From positions 1 through 64,000 of the forward strand of contig CAVWYT010000012.1 in the NCBI GenBank assembly GCA_963759295.1: a DNA stretch of 64,000 bases, given 5' to 3'. Shown here piece by piece: positions 10,117 to 18,327 of the stretch. Below the pieces are notes generated by a model that ran no database searches, had not been told where the DNA came from, and saw only the letters and a program-made list of their open reading frames with translations. The DNA comes from WHSW01 sp963759295 (GTDB lineage: Bacteria; Actinomycetota; Thermoleophilia; Solirubrobacterales; 70-9). The position numbers were made by a program, and so were the translations under genes. Every line of letters begins with the position of its first letter. Positions within the stretch are counted from its first letter, which is position 1.

Positions 10117-10357
10117 ATACCGGCGGCCGAACCCTGAGCTAAAAGCACTCGCCCGATGAACGAGTCACAGCGAGCTCATTCGTCGACCCCGTAGCGGTAG
10201 TACGCACGAAAGCCCGCCGAACGCCGCGAGGGTTCCGTCCGGCGATCCGTGATGGTGGCGGGGTGCTGAAGCCTGCCACGGGGCGCTTCTTTGCGAAGGC
10301 GCATTCTGGCCCACCGCTGGCTTGCCGGCTCGCTCCTGAATCGGACGACGACCAAGA

Positions 10358-11266
10358 GTGCAGGGGCACACTTCTGCTTCTTGGCAGGCCGAACGGCTCG
10401 CGGCGGGCGCCGGCCCGGTAGCCGTCCGGCAGGCGCTCGATCTGCTGAGCACGCTGCTGCAGCGGGCAGTCGAGGGCGAGCGGATCCCGCCGAACCCCGT
10501 GCGGCTGGTGCGTCGCGCACCGCGGCCGCGACGGGAGGAGGTGCGGCCGCTGGCACCGCGCACCGTCGAGGCGATGCGCGCCGCGGCGTCGCCTCGCGAC
10601 GCCACCCTCCTGTCCGTACTCGCGTACGCCGGGCTCCGGCCGAGCGAGGCGCTCGCGCTCCACTGGAGCGACGTGCGGGCGCAGACGATCCTCGTGCAGC
10701 GCGCGCTCTCGCTCGGCGAGGACGCCGACACGAAGACGCACCAGCACCGCACCGTCCGGCTGCTCGCGCCGCTGCGCGATGACCTCGCGCGCTGGCGCCT
10801 ATCGGCGCCGGGGAACAGGCTCGTGTTCCCCGGCCACGACGGTGAGCCGTGGTCGCTGCCGGCCTACCAGTCGTGGCGCCGGCGGGCCTTCAGGCGCGCC
10901 GTGCAGGCCGCCGGCATCGAGCACACGACGCCGTACGCGCTCAGGCACTCGTTCGCCTAGCTGCTGCTCCACGAGGGCCGCAGCGTGATCTACGTCGCGC
11001 GCCAGCTCGGCCACGACGCCCGCCTGACCCTGAGCCGCTACGGCCACGTCATCGACGAGCTCGACGAGCAGCCGCGAATCGACGCGGAGACGGCGATCCA
11101 GGAGGCTCGTGTTCCCTCTCAGTTCCCCGAGGCTCCGGGGAACGCCCTGCAGCCCGGACAGCAAAACGCCCGAAACCCGCGTAGAGGCCGCGAATTCCGG
11201 GCGATGGAGCTAGGGGGACTCGAACCCCCGACCTCCTGGGTGCGATCCAGGCGCTCTCCCAACTGA
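10358..11266 (+). pseudogene. Tyrosine recombinase / integrase with an amber codon, next to tRNA-Ala
   Basis: The frame from GTG 10358 reads a core-binding segment (LLSTLLQRAVEGERIPPNPV) and the catalytic domain: Arg in YAGLRPSEALAL, His-x-x-Arg in YALRHSFA, then TAG at 10958-10960, then LLLHEGRSVIYVARQLGHDA and LSRYGHVI with the second His and the Tyr. The amber replaces the Ser/Thr/Ala normally found after RHSFA, a change that one base could make. The N-terminal arm-binding part before 10358 is missing. The frame continues to 11266 inside the tRNA gene, so the true C-terminus is probably nearer 11100-11160. Integrases often sit beside the tRNA that carries their attachment site. Confidence 0.65.
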
Positions 11267-11277
11267 GCTATAGCCCC
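11205..11277 (-). tRNA. tRNA-Ala (anticodon CGC)
   Basis: On the minus strand the sequence folds as a cloverleaf: acceptor GGGGCTA pairs with TAGCTCC and contains the G3-U70 pair that identifies alanine tRNAs; the anticodon stem CCTGG/CCAGG encloses loop ATCGCAC, giving anticodon CGC; the T-arm has GGTTCGAGTCC. The CCA end is not encoded. It lies just beyond the broken integrase. Confidence 0.93.
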
Positions 11278-11390
11278 GCAAGGGCGGCGGCAGGAATTCA
11301 CCCGCGCGCCGTGAAACGCCGATTGTAGCCGGGGAGCCTGGCCTGGCGAACCCGCTCTGCGGCTAGATTGCCTGTCGCACCGCCGCTCGC

Positions 11391-13281
11391 ATGCGCCTTC
11401 GCAACCTCTTCACGCCGTCCTTCCGCAATCGGCTGCGGCTGTTCTTCGTGGTCATCGTGGTGATCCCGATGATCGCCGTGGCGGCTGGTGCTGTTCCAGA
11501 TCGTCACGCGCTCGGAGGAGAGCCAGACCGACGCCCAGCTGTCCGAGGCGCAGCGGGTCGCGACGAACCTCTACCGCGAGTCCGCCGGCCGCGCCAACGC
11601 CGCCGGGCGCGAGATCGTGGCCGACGAGCGGCTGCGCGAGGCGATCGCCGACGAGGACCCGGAGCGGATCGAGGCGCGGCTGGACGACGCCGCGCGCAAG
11701 GCCAGGGCGCGCCGCGTGCTGCTGCAGCTCGACGGGCCCGGGCAGTTCGAGTACGGCGACGAGCCGGGCGTCGCGCCCGCGCGCAACGCGATCGTCGACC
11801 AGGACGGCGAGCCGCTCGGGCGGATCGTGACCGCCGTCGACACCGCGAGCGACGCTTCGCGAGCCGAGCTGCGAGGACATCGCCGAGGTCGGCGTCGTGG
11901 TCAAGCAGGGCGACCAGGTGCTGGGCGCCTCGCGGCCCGAGCTGGCCCGCGCCGAGCTGCCCGAGAGCGGCGACGCCGAGCTCGCCGGCGACGACATCCG
12001 CGTCAGCACGCTGCGCGTCGACGGCTTCGACGGCCGCGAGCTGTCGATGCTCGTGACCATGCCGGAGTCCTCGAGCGCCGGCTCGAGCACGTCGTGGGTC
12101 GTGATCGGCGCGCTCGCCGGCTTCCTGCTGCTCGCGATCGCGTTCGCGATCACCGTCTCGCGCACGCTCCAGGCCGAGGTCCAGAGCCTGCTCGCGGCCG
12201 CCCGCGCGATCGGCCGCGGCGACTTCTCCAAGCGCGTCCCGACCGAGGGCAACGACGAGTTCGCCGCGCTCGGCAAGGAGTTCAACTCGATGGCCGAGGA
12301 GCTCGAGCAGCGGCTCGAGGAGCTCCAGCGCGAGCGCGCGCGCCTGGCCGAGGCGATCCGCCGCGTCGGCGAGTCGTTCACCAAGAGCCTCGACCGCGTC
12401 GGCCTGCTCGAGATCGTCGTCCAGACCGCGGTCGACGGCGTCGAGGCCGCATGCGGGCCGCGCGACGATCCGCCACGTCGGCGAGGACCGCCTCGCAGGA
12501 GGTCGCCGCCACCGGCGACCCGGACGCCTACGAGCGCGTCCTGCACGCCGCCGAGGCGGCCGCGCTCGACGCCGGCCAGATCGCGGAGATCGAGCTCGGC
12601 GGCGCCAGCGCGCTCGCGGCCCCGCTGGGCGGCGACGGCGGCGTGGGCATCGTCTCCGTCGCCCGCGGCGACCGCCGCTTCACCGCCGGCGAGCACGAGC
12701 TGTTCTCCTACCTCACCAACCAGGCCTCGGTCTCGGTCGAGAACGTCGACCTGCACGAGACGGTGCAGCGCCAGGCGGTGACGGACGAGCTGACCGGCCT
12801 CTTCAACCACCGCCGCTTCCAGGAGGTGATGACCCAGGAGGTCGAGCGCGCGCGCCGCTACCGCCAGGAGATGGGCCTGATCATGCTCGACATCGACAAC
12901 TTCAAGCGCGTCAACGACACCTACGGCCACCTCCAGGGCGACATGGTCCTGCGCGAGGTCGCGCGCGTCCTGCGCCAGTCCTCGCGCGAGATCGACGAGC
13001 CCGCCCGCTACGGCGGCGAGGAGATGGCGGTCGCGCTGCCGCAGACCGACCTCGAGGGCGCCTACCGGTTCGCCGAGCGCGTGCGGCGGCGGATCGAGGC
13101 GCTCGACCTGCCGCTGCTCGACGGCGACGGGACGCTGAAGGTCACCGCCTCCTTCGGCGCGGCGTCGCTCGCAAAGAGCGCCAACGCGACCGACGGCAAG
13201 GACGCGCTCGTCGCGGCCGCGGACGCTGCGCTGTACCGTGCGAAGCGGTCCGGGAAGAACCGCACGGTGCGGGCCGAGTAA
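11391..13281 (+). pseudogene. Membrane diguanylate cyclase: sensor - HAMP - GAF-like - GGDEF, frameshifted
   Basis: ATG 11391 starts a basic, then hydrophobic, N-terminus (RLRLFFVVIVVIPMIAVA). A roughly 200-residue extracellular sensor follows in two frames, then a second membrane helix (VVIGALAGFLLLAIAFAITV, about 12097-12156), a HAMP segment (IGRGDFSKRVPTEGNDEFAA) and a GAF-like region. The C-terminal cyclase domain has LTGLFNHRRF, DIDNFKRVNDTYGH and the active-site motif GGEEM, with a REID inhibitory I-site five residues before it, as in PleD. It would make c-di-GMP in response to an external signal and be product-inhibited. At least three frameshifts (near 11485, 11865 and 12450) interrupt the sensor and GAF parts; the GGDEF domain itself is intact. 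Confidence 0.7.
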
Positions 13282-13297
13282 CCTTCGGGGCCGGGGC

Positions 13298-13832
13298 ATG
13301 GGACTGCTCGACGACGCAATCCGCGAGCATCTGGAGCTCAAGCGGCGCCACGGCGCCGATCCGGACGAGGTCACGCGCCAGGAGCGCGAGGCGCTCGGCG
13401 CGCCCGTGCGCGGCGAGTTCGCGAAGCCCGGCGCGAGCCGACGGCCGACGCGCCGGCCGAGGCCGGCGAGGAGCTCGAGGACGCCCCGGTCGACGAGGTC
13501 GCCGAGGTCCCGGAGATCGCCGAGCCGCCGGAGATGCCCGGCGAGCCGGAGCGCGAGCCCGAGCCGGTGGAGCCGCCGCCGGCCGCGCGCGAGCCCGAGC
13601 CTGAGCCGGAGCCCCAGCCCGGCACCGAGGAGGACCCGTGGCTGGTCGAGGAGCTCGCGGATCCCGAGCCGCCGCGGCGGCCCGAGCCCGGCGCCGCGCG
13701 CCGCCGCCCGAGCCCGCCGAGGAGGGCGAGGACGTGCTCGAGGAGACGCCCGAGTTCCTGCAGGAGACGCCCGAGCACGAGCGCCTCTGGTTCGAGCAGA
13801 AGCCGCCGCGCGACTTCGACTGGGACAAGTAG
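13298..13832 (+). pseudogene. Acidic Pro/Glu-rich hypothetical protein, frameshifted
   Basis: ATG 13298 opens MGLLDDAIREHLELKRRHGA, a defined helical start. A long low-complexity stretch of Glu, Pro and Ala follows in a second frame (PEMPGEPEREPEPVEPP). The end, TPEFLQETPEHERLWFEQ then KPPRDFDWDK and TAG 13830-13832, is in a third. Head and tail look like conserved sequence; the middle is a disordered linker. Two frameshifts (near 13435 and 13695) fall in the repetitive part. It begins 17 bases after the GGDEF gene, so they are probably co-transcribed. Function unknown. Confidence 0.5.
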
Positions 13833-14067
13833 CCCGCCTGGACTTCTGACGGATGTTCGTCCAGGCGCGCTTGAGCGGCGCGCCGCGGCCGCCGATTCCT
13901 CCACTCAGCCCCCGTTCACTCCCGGGCGGGGCTTGCCGGGCACAGGCGGGGACGGATTCTCCTGCCCCGGAACCTCCCCCCGTTCCCCCGGTACGGCTCG
14001 CTCGACGCGGGTCGCGCGGTTGCCGCCGCGCGACCCGTGAGCCGACCACGCGCTAAGCATTAGGCAC

Positions 14068-14973
14068 ATGGAGCAGCGCCGGCTCTTCCGCCTGCTGTGG
14101 CTGTCGATCGCCGCGGCGGTGGCCACGATCTCGCTCAAGCTGACCGCCTGGGCGCTGACCGGCTCGGTCGGCCTGCTCTCCGACGCGGCGGAGTCCGTGG
14201 TCAACCTCGTGGCCGCGCTGGTCGCGATGGCGGCGCTGCGCTGGGCGGTCAAGCCGGCCGACGAGGACCACGCCTACGGGCACGCCAAGGCCGAGTACTT
14301 CTCCGCGGGCGTCGAGGGCGCGCTGATCCTCGTCGCGGCGGCGGCCATCGCCGTCACGGCGGTCGAGCGGCTGCTCGACCCGCAGCCGCTCGAGTCGGTC
14401 GGCATCGGCCTGCTCGTCACCGCCGCGGCCACGGCGATCAACCTGGCCGTCGGCCTCGCGCTGCTGCGGTCCGGCCGCCGCGCGCGCTCGATCGTCCTGG
14501 AGGCCGACGGCAAGCACCTGATCACCGACGTCTGGACCTCGATCGGCGTGATCATCGGCGTCGCGGGCGTCGCGATCACGGGCTGGGAGCGCCTGGACCC
14601 GATCGTCGCGCTCGCGGTCGCGGCGAACATCCTCGTCGCCGGCGGCGGGCTCCTGCGCCGCTCCGCGGGCGGCCTGATGGACCGCGCGCTCGAGGAGCCC
14701 GATCTGGAGGCGATCCGCGACGTGCTCGCGGAGTTCGAGCGCGACGGCGTCCGCTTCCACGCCCTGCGCACCCGGCAGGCGGGCTCGCGCCGCTTCATCT
14801 CGGTCCACGTCCTCGTCCCGGGCGCCTGGACCGTCCAGCGCGGCCACGACCTCGTCGAGCACGTCGAGGGCTCGCTCTGCTCCCGCCTGCCCGGCGCGAG
14901 CGTCTTCACGCACCTCGAGCCGGCCGAGGACCCGCGCTCGTTCGCCGACACGACCCTGGACCGCCCGCGCTGA
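14068..14973 (+). CDS. Cation diffusion facilitator (CDF/FieF-like) divalent metal efflux protein
   Basis: The 301-residue protein has the CDF architecture: membrane helices across residues about 7-200, then a cytoplasmic ferredoxin-like domain. Metal-site features are visible: SVGLLSDAAESVVNL (Asp in helix 2), DHAYGHAKAEYFSAG (the HxxxHxxxE loop before helix 3) and DGKHLITDVWTS (HxxxD in helix 5). It exchanges Zn, Fe, Mn, Cd or Co for protons; the metal is not predictable here. ATG 14068 begins directly at the first helix. The 235 bp before it contain no gene. It is one of few unbroken genes in this part. Confidence 0.9.
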   Translation: MEQRRLFRLLWLSIAAAVATISLKLTAWALTGSVGLLSDAAESVVNLVAALVAMAALRWAVKPADEDHAYGHAKAEYFSAGVEGALILVAAAAIAVTAVERLLDPQPLESVGIGLLVTAAATAINLAVGLALLRSGRRARSIVLEADGKHLITDVWTSIGVIIGVAGVAITGWERLDPIVALAVAANILVAGGGLLRRSAGGLMDRALEEPDLEAIRDVLAEFERDGVRFHALRTRQAGSRRFISVHVLVPGAWTVQRGHDLVEHVEGSLCSRLPGASVFTHLEPAEDPRSFADTTLDRPR

Positions 14974-15015
14974 ACGGCGACGCAGCGCCCGCGCGCGGTG
15001 TGAAAGCCTGCCGCG

Positions 15016-15768
15016 ATGCGATTGAAGGTCCCACAGGCGCTGCGCCGGGCCGTCGTCCCGCGCGTCGACGAGTTCGTCCTCCGCCGCCACCGTGCGCTGG
15101 CCGACGCGGACCTCTCACGCGCCCGGCCGTCGGCCGCGGTCCGCCGTGCGGTCATCGAGCAGTTCCACCGGCTCTACTACCACTCGAGCAAGCAGACCTG
15201 GAAGAACACGGAGTTCCTCGGCGCGAGGGTCTGGAAGAACCCGATGGACCTCTGGCTCTACCAGGAGATGATCCACGAGTACCGCCCGGACGCGATCATC
15301 GAGGCGGGCACGAAGTTCGGCGGCAGCGCGTACTACTTCGCGCGGCTCTTCGACCTGGTCGGCCACGGGAAGGTCATCACGATCGACATCGAGGAGCAGC
15401 CGAACCGCCCGGAGCACCCGCGGATCACCTACCTCACGGGCTCCTCGACGGACCCGGCGATCGCGGACTCCGTCGACGAGCTCGTCGGCGGCGGCAAGCC
15501 GCTGATCGTGCTCGACTCCTCGCACAATCGCGACCACGTGCTCGACGAGCTGCGGCTCTGGAGCCCGCGGGTTCCGGTGGGATGGCACATCGTCGTCGAG
15601 GACACCCACGCCGGCGGGCACCCGGTGACGACGAACCACCGCCGCGGCGGCCCGTGGTCGGCCGTCGAGCGGTTCCTCGCCGAGGACGACAGGTTCGTCG
15701 TCGACGAGTCCATGCACAAGTTCTTCTTCACCTTCAACCCGCGCGGCTACCTCAAGCGGGTGCGGTGA
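15016..15768 (+). CDS. CmcI-family (cephalosporin hydroxylase-like) SAM-dependent methyltransferase
   Basis: The 250-residue protein has the CmcI/rhamnosyl-O-methyltransferase fold features: DAIIEAGTKFGGSAYYFA as the glycine-rich SAM loop, KVITIDIEEQPNRP after strand 2, and IVLDSSHNRDHVLDELRLW, which in this family carries metal and substrate ligands. In CmcI the relatives hydroxylate or methylate cephalosporins, but most members are O-methyltransferases of sugars or natural products. It starts 42 bp after the CDF gene in the same direction. No biosynthetic cluster surrounds it, so the substrate is unknown. Confidence 0.8.
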   Translation: MRLKVPQALRRAVVPRVDEFVLRRHRALADADLSRARPSAAVRRAVIEQFHRLYYHSSKQTWKNTEFLGARVWKNPMDLWLYQEMIHEYRPDAIIEAGTKFGGSAYYFARLFDLVGHGKVITIDIEEQPNRPEHPRITYLTGSSTDPAIADSVDELVGGGKPLIVLDSSHNRDHVLDELRLWSPRVPVGWHIVVEDTHAGGHPVTTNHRRGGPWSAVERFLAEDDRFVVDESMHKFFFTFNPRGYLKRVR

Positions 15769-15785
15769 TCGGACGGCGCGGACGA

Positions 15786-15857
15786 TGGAGGCGGGGGGAA
15801 TCGAACCCCCACTTCAGGTATGCAAAACCTGCGTGCTCCCATTACCACTACGCCCCC
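15786..15857 (-). tRNA. tRNA-Ala (anticodon TGC)
   Basis: Minus-strand cloverleaf: acceptor GGGGGCG pairs with CGCCTCC including a G3-U70 pair; the anticodon stem CAGGT/ACCTG encloses loop TTTGCAT, giving anticodon TGC; T-arm GGTTCGATTCC. The D-arm (GTGG...GCAC) is short and has one mismatch and the variable loop has four bases. The alanine identity rests on the anticodon and the G3-U70 pair. Confidence 0.82.
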
Positions 15858-15869
15858 AGGGAACTCCCG

Positions 15870-16768
15870 TCAGGGTAGACGGCGCGCCACCGCCGCCGCC
15901 GTGGCGGCGTTGATGTCGACCGTGTCGCGGACGTCCTCGGCGTAGCCGCCGGCCAGGACGACGCAGACGGCGGCGCCCGCCGCGCGCAAGCGGTCGAGGA
16001 CGAGCTCGTCGCGGGTGCGCAGGCCCTCCTTGGTGAGCGCGAGGCGGCCGAGGCGGTCGCCCTCCCAGGGGTCGGCGCCGGCGAGGTAGAAGGCGAGGTC
16101 CGGCCGCGCGCCCGGGATCGCGACGTCGAGCGCCTCGTCGAGCGCCGCGAGGTAGTCGGCGTCCCCGGTGCCGGTCGCCAGGTCGACGTCCAGGTCGGAG
16201 GGGATCCGCTGGAACGGGTAGTTGCGGGCGCCGTGCAGGGAGAGCGTGAAGGTCTCGGCGTCGCCGGCGAACAGCTGCGCGGTGCCGTCGCCCTGGTGGA
16301 CGTCGCAGTCGACCACGAGCGCGCGCCGCGCCAGGCCTTCGGCGCGCAGCCGCGCGAGCGCGACGCCGACGTCGTTGAACAGGCAGTAGCCGCGGGCGAA
16401 GTCGCGGCCGGCGTGGTGGGTGCCGCCGCCGAGGTTCATCCCGAGCCCGTGCTCGACGGCGTGCCGCGCCGCCTCGACGCTGCCGGCGACCGCCCGCCGC
16501 CCCGCTCGACCAGCTCCGGCGACCACGGCAGCCCGAGCCCGCGCGACTCGCGCAGCGTCAGCTCGCCGTCGCGGATGCGCGCGACCAGCGCGCCGTCGTG
16601 CACCGCCTCGATCCACGCCCACGGGACGGCCGGCGGCTCGAGCACGTCCGCGGCCGCCACGGTCCCGTCCGCGACCACGCGCTCGCGCAGCAGCGCGTAC
16701 TTGTCGATCGGGAACCGGTGGCGCTCCGGCAATGGGAAGCGCCACCGGTCGTGGGTCCAGAGCAGCAT
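15870..16768 (-). pseudogene. Histone deacetylase / AcuC-superfamily protein, frameshifted
   Basis: From ATG 16768 the protein begins MLLWTHDRWRFPLPERHRFP, the start typical of bacterial class IV-like deacetylases. The frame breaks near 16497, after LPWSPELVER. The other frame carries the zinc amidohydrolase core: LGGGTHHAGRDFARGYCLFND (active-site His pair), VVDCDVHQGDGTAQLF (Asp and His zinc ligands) and LAGADPWEGD (third ligand Asp). Intact length would be about 300 residues. Relatives deacetylate acetyl-lysine, acetylpolyamines or acetoin-related compounds. It follows the acyl-CoA dehydrogenase fragment by 32 bp. Since all catalytic residues remain, an indel error is possible. Confidence 0.72.
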
Positions 16769-16800
16769 CGGCCCATGTCCGGCCGAGCCGCCGGCAGCGA

Positions 16801-17385
16801 TCACGCCGCCGCGGCGTCCCTCGCCTGCGCGAACAGCTCGTCGGCGACCCGGTCGGCCGCGTCGCCGGTCCCGCCGAGCAGCCGCTTGGCGAGCTGCGCG
16901 CGGCGGAAGAACAGCGGCGCGTCGTGCTCCCAGGTCGCGCCGATCCCGCCGTGCACGGAGATCTGCGCGCGGGCGGCGTGGTCGTAGGCCTCGCTCGCGA
17001 CGAGCCGGAACGCGGACGCCGCCACCGGCAGCTCCTCCGGCTTGTCGGCCGCCGCCCAGCCCGTGTAGTACATGAGCGAGCGGGCGTTCTCGAGCCGCCG
17101 CAGGATCTCGACCAGCTCGTGCTTGATCGCCTGGTAGGAGCCGATCGCGCGGCCGAACGTGAAACGCTCCTTGGCGTAGGCGACGCTCGTCTCGAGCGCC
17201 CGCTCGATCGCGCCGACCGCCTCGGCAGCCAGCAGCGCTTGCGCCACGTACCACGCGGTCGCGGCGGCCGACGGCGAGACGTCGAGCACCACGGCCGGGG
17301 CGTCGGAGAAGCGCACGTGGCCGAGCGAGCGGGTCGAGTCGTAGCCCTCGACCGCCTCGACCGAGGCGTCGGACGCCTGCTCGCC
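16801..17385 (-). pseudogene. Acyl-CoA dehydrogenase, C-terminal fragment
   Basis: Only the end of the enzyme is present: the last beta-strand segment (GHVRFSDAPAVVLD) and the C-terminal helical domain with YAKERFTFGRAIGSYQAIKH, SVHGGIGATWEHDAPLFFRR and the final RLLGGTGDAA. These are standard acyl-CoA dehydrogenase signatures for FAD binding and dimer contacts. About 195 of roughly 380 residues remain; the N-terminal helical domain and catalytic-site strands are absent. The homology stops at about 17385, exactly where a fragment of an unrelated plus-strand gene begins, so the truncation is a junction rather than a gradual decay. Confidence 0.7.
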
Positions 17386-17675
17386 AACATCGAGCAGACG
17401 ATCGACGACGAGGTGCTGAAGCGCCAGCGGATCGAATTCCGCTCGATCCGGTGGAGCCGCTCGGCGACGGTGGCCGGCTCGCGGTCGAGGGGGAGCTGAC
17501 GCTCGTCGGCCGAACCAACCCGATCGCGTTCGAGCTCGAGGTCGGCGAGGACGGGGCCCTGAGCGCCGGCGCCGTGGTCACCCAGACGGCCTGGGGCATG
17601 AAGCCCTACTCGGCGCTGCTCGGCGCCCTCAAGGTCCAGGACGACGTCGAGGTCGGCCTCGACGGGCACCTCTAG
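17382..17675 (+). pseudogene. YceI-family protein, C-terminal fragment
   Basis: The readable sequence is IEQTIDDEVLKRQRIEFRS in one frame and, after a shift near 17445, EPLGDGGRLAVEGELTLVGR, IAFELEVGEDG and the typical YceI ending (LKVQDDVEVGLDGHL). YceI proteins are about 180-200-residue lipocalin-like barrels that bind isoprenoids. Only the last half (about 97 residues) is present and no start codon fits, so this is a 5'-truncated gene joined head to head with the acyl-CoA dehydrogenase fragment. Confidence 0.6.
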
Positions 17676-17679
17676 CGGC

Positions 17680-18117
17680 TCAGTCCCGGTACACGGCCTG
17701 CGCGTCCAGGCCGCCTTCGACGCCCGCCGGCAGCGGGCCGGTGCCGTGCGCGTAGAGCGCGATCTCCTCGATCGTCTTCACCCGCGCCGGGTCGCTGCCG
17801 TCGCCCGCGACCCAGGCGCCGTTGACCCACGAGAGAGTGTCCGGCTCGGCGTCCAGAGCGGCGCCCGCGAGCAGTCGCGCCTTCTCGCGGATCCGGCCGC
17901 TCGCGCTGGTGACCGCTGCGGTGGTCCCCTCGGAGGCGCTCGTGTTGTAGCCGTGCCCGACGCCGAAGCGGTCGGTGTCCGAGGGGACGACCTTGACATC
18001 GAGCGCCGGGACGCCGAGCGCTTGGGCGACGAGCTTCGCGTACTCGGCCTCCTTGCCGTCGGATTCGGTGGTCAGGCTCAGCACCATCTTGCCGGTCGGG
18101 TGAACGCGCAGAAACAC
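17680..18117 (-). pseudogene. Relic of a molybdenum hydroxylase large subunit (CoxL/XdhB family)
   Basis: The 145-residue frame aligns by eye with an internal segment of the intact coxL at 22184-24574: LRVHPTGKMVLSLTTES matches its LRLHPSGKAVVSISAQT, DVKVVPSDTDRFGVGHGYN matches its EVRHGDTDRSPYGLGTYG, and GLDAQAVYRD matches its GLDGQVIYDP. Neither the active-site region nor the C-terminal cofactor-binding part exists. It lies at the 3' end of the cox operon and is best read as debris of a second CoxL paralogue. No function is expected. Confidence 0.6.
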
Positions 18118-18141
18118 CGCTCGATAGGCCTCGTTCCGCCA

Positions 18142-18327
18142 TCACTGATCCTCCTCGTCTTCGTCGGCTTTTGGCTCGGAGGCAAGGCGCTGACGCTCTT
18201 GGTGGGCGCTGAGCGCGTTGTGCTCCTCCAATTCGCAGAAGGCGGGCCGGGGTCCGCCGAGTGGATGTGGAGGCGCCGCCGGTCGGTCGCATCCCGGGTA
18301 GATGCAGATGGCCTCTTCAGCCGTCAT
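18142..18327 (-). CDS. Small Cys/His protein cotranscribed with coxE
   Basis: The 61-residue protein has CIYPGCDRPA and, 16 residues later, AFCELEEHN, giving a C-x4-C-x16-C-x4-H pattern that could bind zinc or another metal, followed by a charged tail (KADEDEEDQ). ATG 18325-18327 overlaps the end of coxE by 11 bp, so translation is probably coupled. It is not a known Cox protein. It may simply be a small zinc-binding protein of unknown role at the end of the operon. Confidence 0.55.
   Translation of the reverse strand: MTAEEAICIYPGCDRPAAPPHPLGGPRPAFCELEEHNALSAHQERQRLASEPKADEDEEDQ

Noticed and set aside
11216..11266. C-terminal extension of the integrase (ELGGLEPPTSWV...)
   Set aside because: This peptide is a translation of the tRNA-Ala gene and recurs wherever frames read through tRNAs.
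11452..14049. Minus-strand frame of about 865 codons
   Set aside because: It runs antisense through the GGDEF gene and its neighbour; the plus strand has clear GGDEF, HAMP and Glu/Pro-rich sequence.
15786..15857. tRNA-Cys reading of the tRNA (GCA within the loop)
   Set aside because: The stem CAGGT/ACCTG fixes a 7-base loop TTTGCAT, which puts TGC, not GCA, at positions 34-36; the G3-U70 pair also marks alanine.
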